DNA of 49,990 bases. Origin: an uncultured Flavonifractor sp. Lineage in GTDB: Bacteria; Bacillota; Clostridia; Oscillospirales; Oscillospiraceae. Within the stretch, counting starts at the first letter, position 1. Each line of letters begins with the position of its first letter. A model generated the notes under the pieces. That model was not told where the DNA came from and did no database searches. It saw nothing but the letters and a program-made list of their open reading frames with translations. The position numbers and the translations under genes were made by a program. The stretch lies in the NCBI RefSeq assembly GCF_944385615.1, contig NZ_CALWXV010000015.1:1-49990 (forward strand), in the 5' to 3' direction. Shown piece after piece: positions 7,783 to 15,270 of this stretch.

Positions 7783-9005
7783 AGATCGGGCAATCCTTCC
7801 GTCTGGCCATCAAGAGCCTGCTGACCAGTAAGGTGCGGGCCCTGCTTACCATGCTGGGCATTATCATCGGTGTGGCGGCGGTCATCGTCATCGTTTCGCT
7901 GGGCAACGGAATGCAGCAATACATGAACAGCCAGTTTGAGCAGATCGGCGTCAATATGATCCAGGTCTCTGTCTTCTCCTACGGCGGGAACCGGGAAGTC
8001 ACTCCCGACGACTTCTATGGGCTGGCGGAGAAATATCCCCAGTATATCGAGTCGGTAAGTCCCTACCTCAGCGCCTCCGCAGTGGTGCGTCAGGGGGCCC
8101 AGGAGTATGAGCGCACCAGTGTATATGGGGTCAGCGAGACCCTATATAATCCGGAAAAGGGACAGACCGCCAGCGGAGACACCCTGGAAGAGGGGCGGTT
8201 TCTCAGCTATGTGGATGTGGAGCGCAACCAGAAGGTGTGCGTGATCGGCAGCTATCTGAATCAGGCCATGTTTGACGGCAAGGGGATCGGCCAGAGCCTG
8301 ACGGTGGGGGGTGTGCCCTATACCGTCATCGGCACTCTGAGCGAAAAGGCCGACTCCACCGAGGGCAGCGGGGATGATCTGATCTATCTGCCCTATGGAT
8401 TGGTGGAGCAGCTCAACGCCGCCGGCAGCGGTATGGGCAGCAGCAGCTATCTGGTGACCAGCACCAGCAAAGAGACCTCCTCTGCCGCCAAAGGCGTGAT
8501 TGAGCGTATGCTCAACCGGATCTATGGGGACAGCAGCGTCTATATGGTCATGACTTCGGCGGAAATGATGGAAATGATGGACTCCATGCTGAGTGTGCTT
8601 ATGACCATCCTGGTGATTATCGCCGCCATCTCTCTGGTGGTGGGAGGCATCGGCATCATGAATATCATGCTGGTGTCGGTGACCGAGCGCACCCGGGAGA
8701 TCGGCATCCGCAAGTCCCTGGGGGCCAAGGGCCGGGACATCCGCAGCCAGTTCATCATTGAGGCGGGCACCACCTCCGCCATCGGCGGGGTGATCGGTAT
8801 CCTGTTCGGTATTTTGCTGGCTAACCTGTTTACAGCAGTGGCCGGTGTGATTGTCAGTGATGCCGATGGCTTTGCCGCCATTCCCAACCTCAGCGGTATT
8901 TTGGTCTCCTTTGGTGTGTCGGTGGGCATCGGGGTACTCTTTGGCTACCTGCCCGCCGACAAGGCCGCCAAGCTCAACCCCATTGACGCTTTGCGGTACG
9001 ACTGA
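7779..9005 (+). CDS. MacB-like ABC transporter permease (FtsX/MacB_PCD)
   Basis: A 408-residue permease. An N-terminal membrane helix (about 12-45, with LLTSKVRALLTMLGIIIGVAAV, typical of MacB) is followed by an extracytoplasmic MacB periplasmic core-like domain (about 50-265). Three membrane helices of the FtsX domain then end the protein (about 270-400), including GIGIMNIMLVSVTERTREIG, the conserved coupling segment, and the terminal AAKLNPIDALRYD. It is translationally coupled to the ATPase and completes the regulator-adaptor-ATPase-permease set. In this class the permease works by mechanotransmission, moving substrate outside the membrane rather than through a channel. Confidence 0.95.
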   Translation: MKIGQSFRLAIKSLLTSKVRALLTMLGIIIGVAAVIVIVSLGNGMQQYMNSQFEQIGVNMIQVSVFSYGGNREVTPDDFYGLAEKYPQYIESVSPYLSASAVVRQGAQEYERTSVYGVSETLYNPEKGQTASGDTLEEGRFLSYVDVERNQKVCVIGSYLNQAMFDGKGIGQSLTVGGVPYTVIGTLSEKADSTEGSGDDLIYLPYGLVEQLNAAGSGMGSSSYLVTSTSKETSSAAKGVIERMLNRIYGDSSVYMVMTSAEMMEMMDSMLSVLMTILVIIAAISLVVGGIGIMNIMLVSVTERTREIGIRKSLGAKGRDIRSQFIIEAGTTSAIGGVIGILFGILLANLFTAVAGVIVSDADGFAAIPNLSGILVSFGVSVGIGVLFGYLPADKAAKLNPIDALRYD

Positions 9006-9025
9006 CCTGCCGGTCTACCTTTTTC

Positions 9026-9054
9026 TTGCCTCCCATTCCGGGAAGGTATATACT
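9026..9054 (+). promoter_or_regulatory. Promoter of the SLH-domain gene
   Basis: TTGCCT (9026-9031), a 17-nt spacer, and TATACT (9049-9054). The start codon follows 45 bases later. No terminator is visible between the exporter operon and this promoter, so some read-through is possible. Confidence 0.6.
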
Positions 9055-9099
9055 GAAGACACATAAGAAGCGCCCGTTTCCGTGAGAAGGAGAAAAAAG

Positions 9100-10971
9100 A
9101 TGAAACATCGACTGTTATCGGGACTGCTGGCCGTGGTATTGGTGCTGGGGCTGGCGCCCATGGCGCTGGCGGCGCCGCCGACGGAGGAAGAGGCCGCCCA
9201 GGTGCTGGCCGCGCTGGACATTATGGTGGGAGACGATGAGGGCAATCTGGCCCTGGACCGTACCGTGACCCGGGCGGAATTTACCAAAATGACGGTGGCC
9301 GCCTCCACCAGCCGGGATACGGTGGGAGACACGGTGGCGGTCAAGCCCTATCCAGACGTACCCCAGACCCACTGGGCCGCCCCCTATATCAAAGCCGCGG
9401 TGGACCTGAATCTGGTGCAGGGAGATCTGTACGGCAACTTCAACCCCAACCAGAAAATCACTCTGGCGGAAGGGGTCACCATCCTGCTGCGGCTGTTGGG
9501 CTACAGCGACAGTGATTTTACCGGTCTGTGGCCGGCGGGCCAGATGGCCCAGTACCGGGCCCTGGGTCTGGACGAAGGGGTGAGCTGCGGCCAGAACGAT
9601 TACATGACCCGGCGCGACTGCCTATACCTCTTTTATAATCTGATGGTCACCAAGGATAAGTCCGGGACCTACCATCTGAACACCCTGGAGCCCACCCTGA
9701 ACCTGGTCAACGCCGACGGGGAGCTGGACCGGGTGGCCCTGGTGAATTCCGCCATGGAGGGCCCCGTGGTGGCTTCCTCCGGCTGGCAGTCCAAGATTCC
9801 CTTTGCTGCCGGCAGCGCCACAGTCTACCGCAACGGCAGTACCTCCAATCTGGACAACATTCAGGCGCAGGATGTGGTCTACTGGTCGGAGTCCATGCAT
9901 ACCATCTGGGCCTACTCCGACAAGGTAACCGGTCTGCTGGAGGCCATCAGCCCCTCTGCCGCCGCCCCCACCTCCGTGACGGTGGCAGGCAAGAGCTATA
10001 CCATTGAAACCACTGAGGCGGCCTATGCCCTGTCCGATTTGGGCAGCTATGCCGTAGGCGACCGGGTCACGCTGCTGCTGGGCCGCAACGGCGGCGTGGC
10101 AGCCCTGGGTGAGGCCCAGACCGACAGTGATCTGATCTATGGCGTCATTACCCAGGTGGAAAATCTGCCCTATGACGACGGAGACAATGACAGCTATACC
10201 GCCCGCACCATCACTGTGGTGGCCACAGACGGCAACGCCTACCGCTATCAGTGCAGCGCCACTGGCCTGAAGGAAGGCGATCTGGTGCGCGTGGTGGCCG
10301 GAAACGACAAGCTGGAGGTCAAGCGGCTGACGGAGATGGGTCTTACCGGCAAGATGAACGCCGCCGGCACCAGACTGGGCGACTATGTCCTGGCAGATGA
10401 TATCCAGATCATTGATACCTATGAGGGATGCACGCCCATCCGGGTCTACCCGGAGCGGTTGGCCGGGGTGGAGTTCACCGAGGACATGGTACGCTACTAT
10501 GTACTCAACTCCGACGGTCAGATCACCCACCTGATCCTGGACGATGTGACGGGCGATATCCATCAGTACGGCGTCATCACGGATATGATGGAGGTCAATA
10601 TGGGTATGGAGGTCTCCTCCACCTACACCTTCGATGTGGGCGGACAGACCCAGGTATTCAGCTCCTACAATACGGTCTATAAGCTGGTACTGGGTCCCTG
10701 CCAGGTGAAGATGGAAAGTGACACCACGGTGGAGCGGCTGTATAATCTGAGCAGCCGCCGGCTGGAGAGCGTCAGCGTGGCGGATAAGGTGGCCGTGGGT
10801 GATAACCGGCAGTACCGTCTGTCCGACCAGGTGGCGGTCTATGTCTATGAGAAGGGGCAGTATATGCCCTCCAGCCTGAGCCGGGTGGCAGAGGGGGATT
10901 ACGTCCTCACCGGCTGGTATGATAAGACCGAGAGCGCCGGTGGCCGCATCCGGGTCATCATAGCCCAGTAA
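9100..10971 (+). CDS. Secreted SLH-domain cell-surface protein
   Basis: A 623-residue exported protein. MKHRLLSGLLAVVLVLGLAPMALAA is a clear signal peptide with an ALA-A cleavage site near residue 25. S-layer homology repeats follow: a partial one at about 30-75 (LDRTVTRAEFTKMTV), a good one at about 84-140 (YPDVPQTHWAAPYIKAAVDL, then ITLAEGVTILLRLLGY), and a degenerate third. They anchor proteins to secondary wall polymers. The remaining 430 residues are beta-rich and of unknown function. The ATG at 9100 has agaaggag eight bases upstream; an in-frame ATG at 9082 lies ahead of that site. The gene is followed by a terminator. Confidence 0.85.
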   Translation: MKHRLLSGLLAVVLVLGLAPMALAAPPTEEEAAQVLAALDIMVGDDEGNLALDRTVTRAEFTKMTVAASTSRDTVGDTVAVKPYPDVPQTHWAAPYIKAAVDLNLVQGDLYGNFNPNQKITLAEGVTILLRLLGYSDSDFTGLWPAGQMAQYRALGLDEGVSCGQNDYMTRRDCLYLFYNLMVTKDKSGTYHLNTLEPTLNLVNADGELDRVALVNSAMEGPVVASSGWQSKIPFAAGSATVYRNGSTSNLDNIQAQDVVYWSESMHTIWAYSDKVTGLLEAISPSAAAPTSVTVAGKSYTIETTEAAYALSDLGSYAVGDRVTLLLGRNGGVAALGEAQTDSDLIYGVITQVENLPYDDGDNDSYTARTITVVATDGNAYRYQCSATGLKEGDLVRVVAGNDKLEVKRLTEMGLTGKMNAAGTRLGDYVLADDIQIIDTYEGCTPIRVYPERLAGVEFTEDMVRYYVLNSDGQITHLILDDVTGDIHQYGVITDMMEVNMGMEVSSTYTFDVGGQTQVFSSYNTVYKLVLGPCQVKMESDTTVERLYNLSSRRLESVSVADKVAVGDNRQYRLSDQVAVYVYEKGQYMPSSLSRVAEGDYVLTGWYDKTESAGGRIRVIIAQ

Positions 10972-10999
10972 CGAGCGGCGCCAGACAGTAAACAGCAAC

Positions 11000-11041
11000 A
11001 CACAGCCCCGTCGGATGCGACTGCGTCCGCCGGGGCTGTGT
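11000..11041 (+). terminator. Terminator after the SLH-domain gene
   Basis: An 11-bp outer stem (11000-11010 with 11031-11041) encloses an inner stem (CGGATGC with GCGTCCG, one G-U pair) and is followed by tcttttgg. Confidence 0.75.
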
Positions 11042-11076
11042 CTTTTGGAAAAGGTGCAAAATTTCACCGCGGTGGT

Positions 11077-11105
11077 GTATAAGTACCGGCCAGCCTGTCC
11101 AAAAT
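11077..11105 (+). promoter_or_regulatory. Putative sigma-F (forespore) promoter of spoIIQ-like gene
   Basis: GTATA (11077-11081), exactly 15 nt, then GTCCAAAAT (11097-11105). The sigma-F consensus is GYATA-N15-GGNNANAHT; only the second G of the -10 differs. B. subtilis spoIIQ is sigma-F dependent, which fits the identity of the next gene. Found by eye, not scored. Confidence 0.5.
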
Positions 11106-11128
11106 AAGGCTCGGAGGTGCTGAAGAAT

Positions 11129-11866
11129 ATGAAAAAATCATTCTACCACCGTTTCAGTGACTTTATCGAGGGAAAGGGATTCTACATCGTCCTGGCGCTT
11201 TGTATCGCGGCCATTGGAATCTCCGGCTGGTTCCTCTTCTCCACGCTGACCAGAGAGGAGCCGGAGCGTCCGGTAGGCGGTTCTGCCAGCATCACGGTGA
11301 CGCCCAAGCCCACTGCCACAGCCGCGGCGATCCAGCCCCAGAAGCCCGTTGTGACGGCCACAGCCCGGCCTGCCGCCACAGCTTCCGCCGCGGCAACGGC
11401 TGCCCCGTCGGCGGCCCAGCCCACGCCTACCCCCACGCCTACGCCCAAGAGCGCCCCCACCTCTCTGACCTGGCCGGTCCAGGGTGAGGTGCTGGCCGGT
11501 TACAGTGTGGAAACCCTGGCCTATGATGCCACTATGGGGGACTGGCGTACCCACGACGGGGTGGATATCGCCGCCACTGCCGGCACTGAGGTGCGGGCTC
11601 CCGCGTCCGGTGTGGTCACAGAGGTGACTGAAGACGTGATGCTGGGTACCACTGTGGTCATTGACCACGGCGGGAATATGACCACCACCTGCGCCAATCT
11701 GGCGGGTATGCCCACCGTGGAGGTGGGGGATACCGTCACCGTGGGGGATGTGATCGGCTCGGTGGGGGATACCGCCATCGCCGAGAGTGCTCTGCCCAGC
11801 CACCTGCATTTCAGCGTGGCCCAGGATGGCCAGAGCGTGGACCCTATGGAACTGTTGGGTCACTGA
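11129..11866 (+). CDS. spoIIQ: LytM/M23-domain protein, probable SpoIIQ
   Basis: A 245-residue protein: short cytoplasmic N-terminus, one membrane helix (about 14-36, FYIVLALCIAAIGISGWFLF), a long Ala/Pro/Thr linker (about 45-115, ending PTPTPTPTP), then an M23 (LytM) peptidase domain to the end. Both zinc-ligand motifs are present: HDGVD (HxxxD) and HLHF near the C-terminus, so it may be catalytic, unlike B. subtilis SpoIIQ, which lacks a ligand. The ATG at 11129 has ggaggt at 11113-11118; the GTG at 11117 lies inside that site. Topology, length and a sigma-F-like promoter point to SpoIIQ, the forespore half of the SpoIIQ-SpoIIIAH channel needed during engulfment. A vegetative M23 hydrolase remains possible. 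The gene name is an inference. Confidence 0.75.
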   Translation: MKKSFYHRFSDFIEGKGFYIVLALCIAAIGISGWFLFSTLTREEPERPVGGSASITVTPKPTATAAAIQPQKPVVTATARPAATASAAATAAPSAAQPTPTPTPTPKSAPTSLTWPVQGEVLAGYSVETLAYDATMGDWRTHDGVDIAATAGTEVRAPASGVVTEVTEDVMLGTTVVIDHGGNMTTTCANLAGMPTVEVGDTVTVGDVIGSVGDTAIAESALPSHLHFSVAQDGQSVDPMELLGH

Positions 11867-11874
11867 ACAAGCGT

Positions 11875-11920
11875 AAAACAAACCGGACCGCGAAAGGAAA
11901 AGCGCGGTCCGGTTTGTTTT
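11875..11920. terminator. Bidirectional terminator between convergent genes
   Basis: An 18-bp perfect stem (11875-11892 with 11903-11920) with A-rich and T-rich ends on opposite arms. It works for both the M23 gene (plus) and the alanine/glycine symporter (minus). Confidence 0.92.
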
Positions 11921-11925
11921 GTATC

Positions 11926-13293
11926 TTACTGCCGCAGGGTGTCGCCGGTGCCCCGGGTAATTTTGACCACAAGCCCGCTGAGGGCCAGCAGGCCGATTAG
12001 GTTGGGCAGCACCATCAGACCGTTGAACAGGTCGGACAGGGACCATACCAGGTCCACCTTCAGGGTGGAGCCCACCACGATAAAGGCCACCACGATCACC
12101 GCGTATCCTTTGGTAGCCTTCTTCCCGAATAGGGCCTTTACATTGAGCTCGCCGAAGAAATACCAGCCAATGATGGTGGAGAAGGCAAAGAAGAGCATAC
12201 AGATGGCCACAAAAGCGTTGCCAAAGGTGCCGAAAGCGGCGTTGAAGGCGGCCTGGGCCAAAGCGGTACCCTGTAAGGGGCCGTTTACCGGCTGGAGCAG
12301 GCCGGAGGACAAAATGACCAGGGCAGTCAAGGTGAGCACGATAAAGGTGTCGATAAAGACGCCCATCATGGCAATCACGCCTTGGTCCTGGGGCTTCTCC
12401 ACTTTAGCCATAGCGTGGGCGTGCGGGGTGGAGCCCATACCGGCCTCGTTGGAGAAAAGGCCCCGGGCTACGCCGTAGCGCATGGCCTCCCGCATGGTCA
12501 GTCCCAGCGCGCCGCCCAGCACCGCCTGAGGGTCAAAGGCGCACACAAAGATGGACTTCAGGGCGGAGAGCAGGGCGCTGTGGTTGATGAACAGGATCAC
12601 AATGCAGCCCACAATGTAAAAGAAGGCCATAATGGGGACGATCTTCTCGGTGAAGGAGGCAATACGCTGTACGCCCCCCAGGAAGATGAAAGCGGCGATC
12701 AGGGCGATGATGACCCCTACCACCAGCTTGGGGATGCCAAAGGCGGTATGGAAGGCGTCACCGATGGAGTTGGACTGGACCATATTGCCCATAAAGCCGA
12801 GGGCCAGAATGATGGCCACAGCAAAGAAGCCGGACAGAAAGGTACCAAACTGATTCTGGAAGGCGGCCCGGATATAGTAGAGAGGGCCGCCAGCCACGTG
12901 GCCGTCTTTGTCTACCGTGCGGAATCTCTGGGCCAGCACGGCCTCGGAATAGATGGTGGCCATGCCGAAGAAGGCGGACAGCCACATCCAGAAGATGGCC
13001 CCCGGGCCGCCGGAGTAGAGGGCGGTGGCGCAGCCGGTGATGTTGCCGGTGCCTACCTGGGCGGCAATGGCGGTGGTCAGGGCCTGAAAGGAGGACATAC
13101 CCTCCTTGCCTGCCCGGGCGACCTTCATGGAGAAGCCGCCGAACAGCCGGCGCATACCCTCGCCAAACTTGCGCAGCTGGATAAAGCCCAGGCGCACTGT
13201 GAAGTAAATGCCGGTGGCCACCAGCAGGAACAGCAGTGCATAGTCCCACAGCACTTTGTTCACCACGCCTACCAGTCCTTCGATCCATTCCAT
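11926..13293 (-). CDS. Sodium:alanine/glycine symporter (AGCS family)
   Basis: A 455-residue multi-span membrane protein of the alanine-or-glycine:cation symporter family (AgcS/AlsT type). Family segments seen include GTGNITGCATALYSGGPGA, GPLYYIRAAF, GVARGLFSNEAGMGSTPHAH and FAFSTIIGWYFFGE. It imports alanine or glycine with Na+. The start at 13293 was chosen because gaggagag lies just upstream and the protein then begins MEWIEGLVGVVNKVLW; the longer frame would run back through the riboswitch terminator. The gene is the sole target of the glycine riboswitch upstream. Glycine is therefore the likely substrate: either the switch turns uptake off, or glycine induces its use. Which one cannot be read without folding the platform. 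Confidence 0.95.
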   Translation of the reverse strand: MEWIEGLVGVVNKVLWDYALLFLLVATGIYFTVRLGFIQLRKFGEGMRRLFGGFSMKVARAGKEGMSSFQALTTAIAAQVGTGNITGCATALYSGGPGAIFWMWLSAFFGMATIYSEAVLAQRFRTVDKDGHVAGGPLYYIRAAFQNQFGTFLSGFFAVAIILALGFMGNMVQSNSIGDAFHTAFGIPKLVVGVIIALIAAFIFLGGVQRIASFTEKIVPIMAFFYIVGCIVILFINHSALLSALKSIFVCAFDPQAVLGGALGLTMREAMRYGVARGLFSNEAGMGSTPHAHAMAKVEKPQDQGVIAMMGVFIDTFIVLTLTALVILSSGLLQPVNGPLQGTALAQAAFNAAFGTFGNAFVAICMLFFAFSTIIGWYFFGELNVKALFGKKATKGYAVIVVAFIVVGSTLKVDLVWSLSDLFNGLMVLPNLIGLLALSGLVVKITRGTGDTLRQ

Positions 13294-13334
13294 CTCATTC
13301 TCTCCTCTTTCTCTGTGAAATTGCGGCAAAGAAA

Positions 13335-13366
13335 AGGGCCAAACCGCCTGTTTGCGGTTTGGCCCT
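13335..13366 (-). terminator. Riboswitch-controlled terminator (expression platform)
   Basis: A 13-bp perfect stem (13335-13347 with 13354-13366) followed on the minus strand by a ttttctttg tract. It lies between the glycine aptamers and the symporter start codon, so it is the likely on/off element of the riboswitch. Confidence 0.85.
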
Positions 13367-13413
13367 GAAATACAGCACAAGACACCCGGCCTGGCCGGAT
13401 GTCACTGCGTTCA

Positions 13414-13583
13414 CTCTGTCCTTTTGCCTGAGAGATTGGCGCTCCTTGAGAGCGCGTTGCACCTTCGGCATCTCCGCTGGGGAGACTTCTCCAGAGCCAC
13501 ATCCATCCACAGTCCTCATTTCCTGGGGGAAACACCTGAGAGTTTTGCTCCTTCGGTAAGCCGGACGGCTTTTTCCTGTGGAC
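13414..13583 (-). ncRNA. Tandem glycine riboswitch (two aptamers)
   Basis: Read on the minus strand, two consecutive glycine aptamers are visible. Aptamer 1 is closed by a P1 of GTCCACAG (13576-13583) with CTGTGGAT (13505-13512) and contains ACCGAAGGAGCAAAACTCTC. Aptamer 2 is closed by CTCTG (13492-13496) with CAGAG (13414-13418) and contains GCCGAAGGTGCAA and TCTCAGGCAAAAGGACAGAG, the conserved 3' block of the class. The RNA binds glycine and controls the AGCS transporter downstream through the terminator at 13335-13366. A good sigma-A promoter lies 52 bases upstream. Confidence 0.95.
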
Positions 13584-13634
13584 TTCCCTTGTCGCTATGT
13601 GGGGGACGAATGTCCACCCAATTTCATAGTGAGA

Positions 13635-13663
13635 ACTATAGCACGGTAAAGCGTACTTGTCAA
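13635..13663 (-). promoter_or_regulatory. Promoter of the glycine riboswitch/symporter transcript
   Basis: On the minus strand, TTGACA (13658-13663), 17 nt, TATAGT (13635-13640). It is near consensus, just downstream of the tRNA terminator. Confidence 0.85.
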
Positions 13664-13683
13664 GAGGTGGAAAAAACAAAAAT

Positions 13684-13717
13684 AGGAAAGGCAATCACCG
13701 AAGTGATTGCCTTTCCT
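13684..13717 (-). terminator. Terminator of tRNA-Arg
   Basis: A 15-bp perfect stem (13684-13698 with 13703-13717), four-base loop, and a T-rich tail on the minus strand. It starts at the CCA end of the tRNA. Confidence 0.9.
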
Positions 13718-13793
13718 GGTACGGCTGAAGGGATTCGAACCCCCGACCTTTTGGTTCGTAGCCAAACACTCTATCCAACTGAGCTACAGCCGC
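13717..13793 (-). tRNA. tRNA-Arg (anticodon ACG)
   Basis: The minus strand folds as a 77-nt tRNA including an encoded CCA. Acceptor 5' arm GCGGCTG, D arm GCTC...GAGT, anticodon stem TTTGG/CCAAA with loop CTACGAA (anticodon ACG, arginine CGN codons after A34-to-inosine editing), and T arm with TTCGAAT. The first acceptor pair is G1-U72, not G-C. The tRNA has its own promoter and terminator, so it is a single-gene transcript. Confidence 0.96.
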
Positions 13794-13833
13794 GTATCAG
13801 CTCAAGTGAGTTTCTCTCGCTGACAGCTTAGTT

Positions 13834-13862
13834 ATATTAGCACAGTTTCTGACAGAATGCAA
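13834..13862 (-). promoter_or_regulatory. Promoter of tRNA-Arg
   Basis: On the minus strand, TTGCAT (13857-13862), 17 nt, TAATAT (13834-13839), about 41 nt before the mature tRNA 5' end. Confidence 0.65.
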
Positions 13863-13898
13863 GAGCAAATTGAAAAGTTTCTCAAAAAATTTTTGAGA

Positions 13899-14054
13899 TT
13901 ACGGTTTGTCCGACTGTTCCGCGATAATGCGCTCCAGGCAGCCCATCAGATCGGACATGGTTTCCAACCGCACGCCCATGCGGAGAATGTGCTCCCGCAG
14001 GTGGGGCGGCATGGAGTCGAACTGGGGCCGGATCGCCGGGTCCACATAAGCCAT
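13899..14054 (-). CDS. Small protein of unknown function (51 aa)
   Basis: A 51-residue ORF starting MAYVDPAIRPQFDSMPPHL, preceded by gggaggtgat five bases before its ATG, a near-ideal ribosome-binding site. The longer frame reaching back to 14237 has no such site and runs through hairpins. It has no membrane segment or signal peptide and reads as a mainly helical soluble protein, with the stretch REHILRMGVRLETMSDLMG in the middle. I do not recognise the family. It stands alone between the amidase terminator and the tRNA promoter. Confidence 0.6.
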   Translation of the reverse strand: MAYVDPAIRPQFDSMPPHLREHILRMGVRLETMSDLMGCLERIIAEQSDKP

Positions 14055-14114
14055 CGTATCACCTCCCACAGTTCCAGTATAACCGGCTGGAGAAAAAAGG
14101 ATACGGCTGGCATC

Positions 14115-14142
14115 AAAAAACGCGCCTCTCAATGGAGGCGCG
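14115..14142 (-). terminator. Terminator downstream of the amidase gene
   Basis: An 8-bp GC-rich stem (14121-14128 with 14135-14142) followed on the minus strand by six Ts (14115-14120). It is the first terminator after the amidase stop at 14371. The 230 bases between hold only an imperfect GC-rich inverted repeat (about 14160-14195) and no gene that I can support. Confidence 0.75.
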
Positions 14143-14370
14143 GGAGTTTTGGTCTGGCCCCTCCGCAGGGGGCGATTGCCGCCCTGCGGGGGGACAGTGG
14201 GTTGTGCATTGAAAAGAGAGAAGAGAGGAGGAGTCATGTCTTTGAGATCTTTGGTATCCTGACATCACATATCATACCAGATTCCACGGCCAAGTGGTGA
14301 ACCGTTTTGGAACTTACTGTGAACGAATTATGAACGAATCAGTTTGCCGCGCTTGCCGACGGTTGGGGGG

Positions 14371-15111
14371 CTATAGCAGGGTGATAAACTGACTGCTGGC
14401 CCAGCCCACCATACCGTCCAGCTTCACTACGTACCAGTCCTCCCACTGGTTGAGAACGGTGAGCCGGGTACCGTCATAGGCCTTGGCCAGCACGGCGGCG
14501 GTAGTGGAGGGCTTATCCCGGATGTTCAGGTAGCCCCAGGAGACGTCCACCATAGCGGGACGGGGGGACTGAGGCTCCAGGAAGGGCAGGCCGAAATACT
14601 CGGTGAGAGAAAGCACCAGGTTGCGGGCGATGGCGTCCAGATTGGTCTGGATCCAAACGGCGTCATCCGGGTTGTCGTGGTAGCCCAGCTCCAGGAATAC
14701 CGACGGGGCCCGCACCCGCCGCACCTCGCCGATGGCGGTGGTGGACTCGGCCCGTACCTTGTTGGGCAGGGGGTAGATGGTTTTCAGACCGTTGGCGATG
14801 AGCTGGGCAGCCCGCTTGCCCTCCACTGAGCCGGGATAGTAATAGACCAGGATGCCCCGGGCCTGACCGTACTGCTCCTCTGGCGCGGCGTTGGAGTGGA
14901 GCGCCAGGTGAAGATCGTAGTTTCCGGCGTTGGAGGCCCGGATGGAGGAAAGGGCGGTCATGTCGGGGGTATTACGGGAAAAGCGGATACCGGCGGCGGT
15001 GAGATAGGGCTCCATGGCGTCGGCCAGGCGGTTCATCCACTCCTCTTCCGTGCCGCCGTTCACATACAGATTATTCTCCTGGGTGGAGGGGGAGAGATAG
15101 ATGATGGGCAT
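14371..15111 (-). CDS. N-acetylmuramoyl-L-alanine amidase with SH3 domain
   Basis: A 246-residue protein. Residues 1-180 are an Amidase_3-type zinc amidase: IYLSPSTQENN at the start, LHLALHSNA with a catalytic-site histidine, GILVYYYPGS, and VFLELGYHDNPDD with the conserved Glu. Residues about 190-246 form a bacterial SH3 domain (WGYLNIRDKPSTTAAVL, W..W.VVKLDGMVGWASSQFI) that binds the cell wall. The usual first zinc ligand (GH.G) is replaced by SPSTQ, so catalysis needs checking. The start at 15111 has ggaggt nine bases upstream. There is no signal peptide, so the protein may act on the forespore or cell debris, or be exported another way. The CwlD/CwlC sporulation or lysis group is a plausible relative. 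Confidence 0.85.
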   Translation of the reverse strand: MPIIYLSPSTQENNLYVNGGTEEEWMNRLADAMEPYLTAAGIRFSRNTPDMTALSSIRASNAGNYDLHLALHSNAAPEEQYGQARGILVYYYPGSVEGKRAAQLIANGLKTIYPLPNKVRAESTTAIGEVRRVRAPSVFLELGYHDNPDDAVWIQTNLDAIARNLVLSLTEYFGLPFLEPQSPRPAMVDVSWGYLNIRDKPSTTAAVLAKAYDGTRLTVLNQWEDWYVVKLDGMVGWASSQFITLL

Positions 15112-15212
15112 AGAAAAAGACCTCCTTTTCTCCATGCTATGTGGAAGAAGGGAGGCTTGACAGCGCCGATTCACCGTCGGCGGATGGAGAAATGAGATTC
15201 CGATAAAAACAA

Positions 15213-15244
15213 CGGTCCCGGTGCGTCGAAGCGCACCGGGACCG
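15213..15244 (-). terminator. Terminator of pckA
   Basis: A 13-bp stem (15213-15225 with 15232-15244), six-base loop, and a T-rich tail on the minus strand, 27 bases past the pckA stop. Confidence 0.85.
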
Positions 15245-15270
15245 GAGGAGTTATGCAGTTGGAGCGAGAC

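Noticed and set aside
11117-11128. GTG at 11117 as start of the M23 gene
   Set aside because: It lies within the ribosome-binding site ggaggt that serves the ATG at 11129.
14160-14195. GC-rich inverted repeat considered as a terminator
   Set aside because: The stem is imperfect and no T-run follows on either strand; the clear terminator for this stretch is at 14115-14142.
13857-14300. 147-residue plus-strand frame near the tRNA
   Set aside because: It covers a minus-strand small ORF with a good ribosome-binding site and runs across hairpins.
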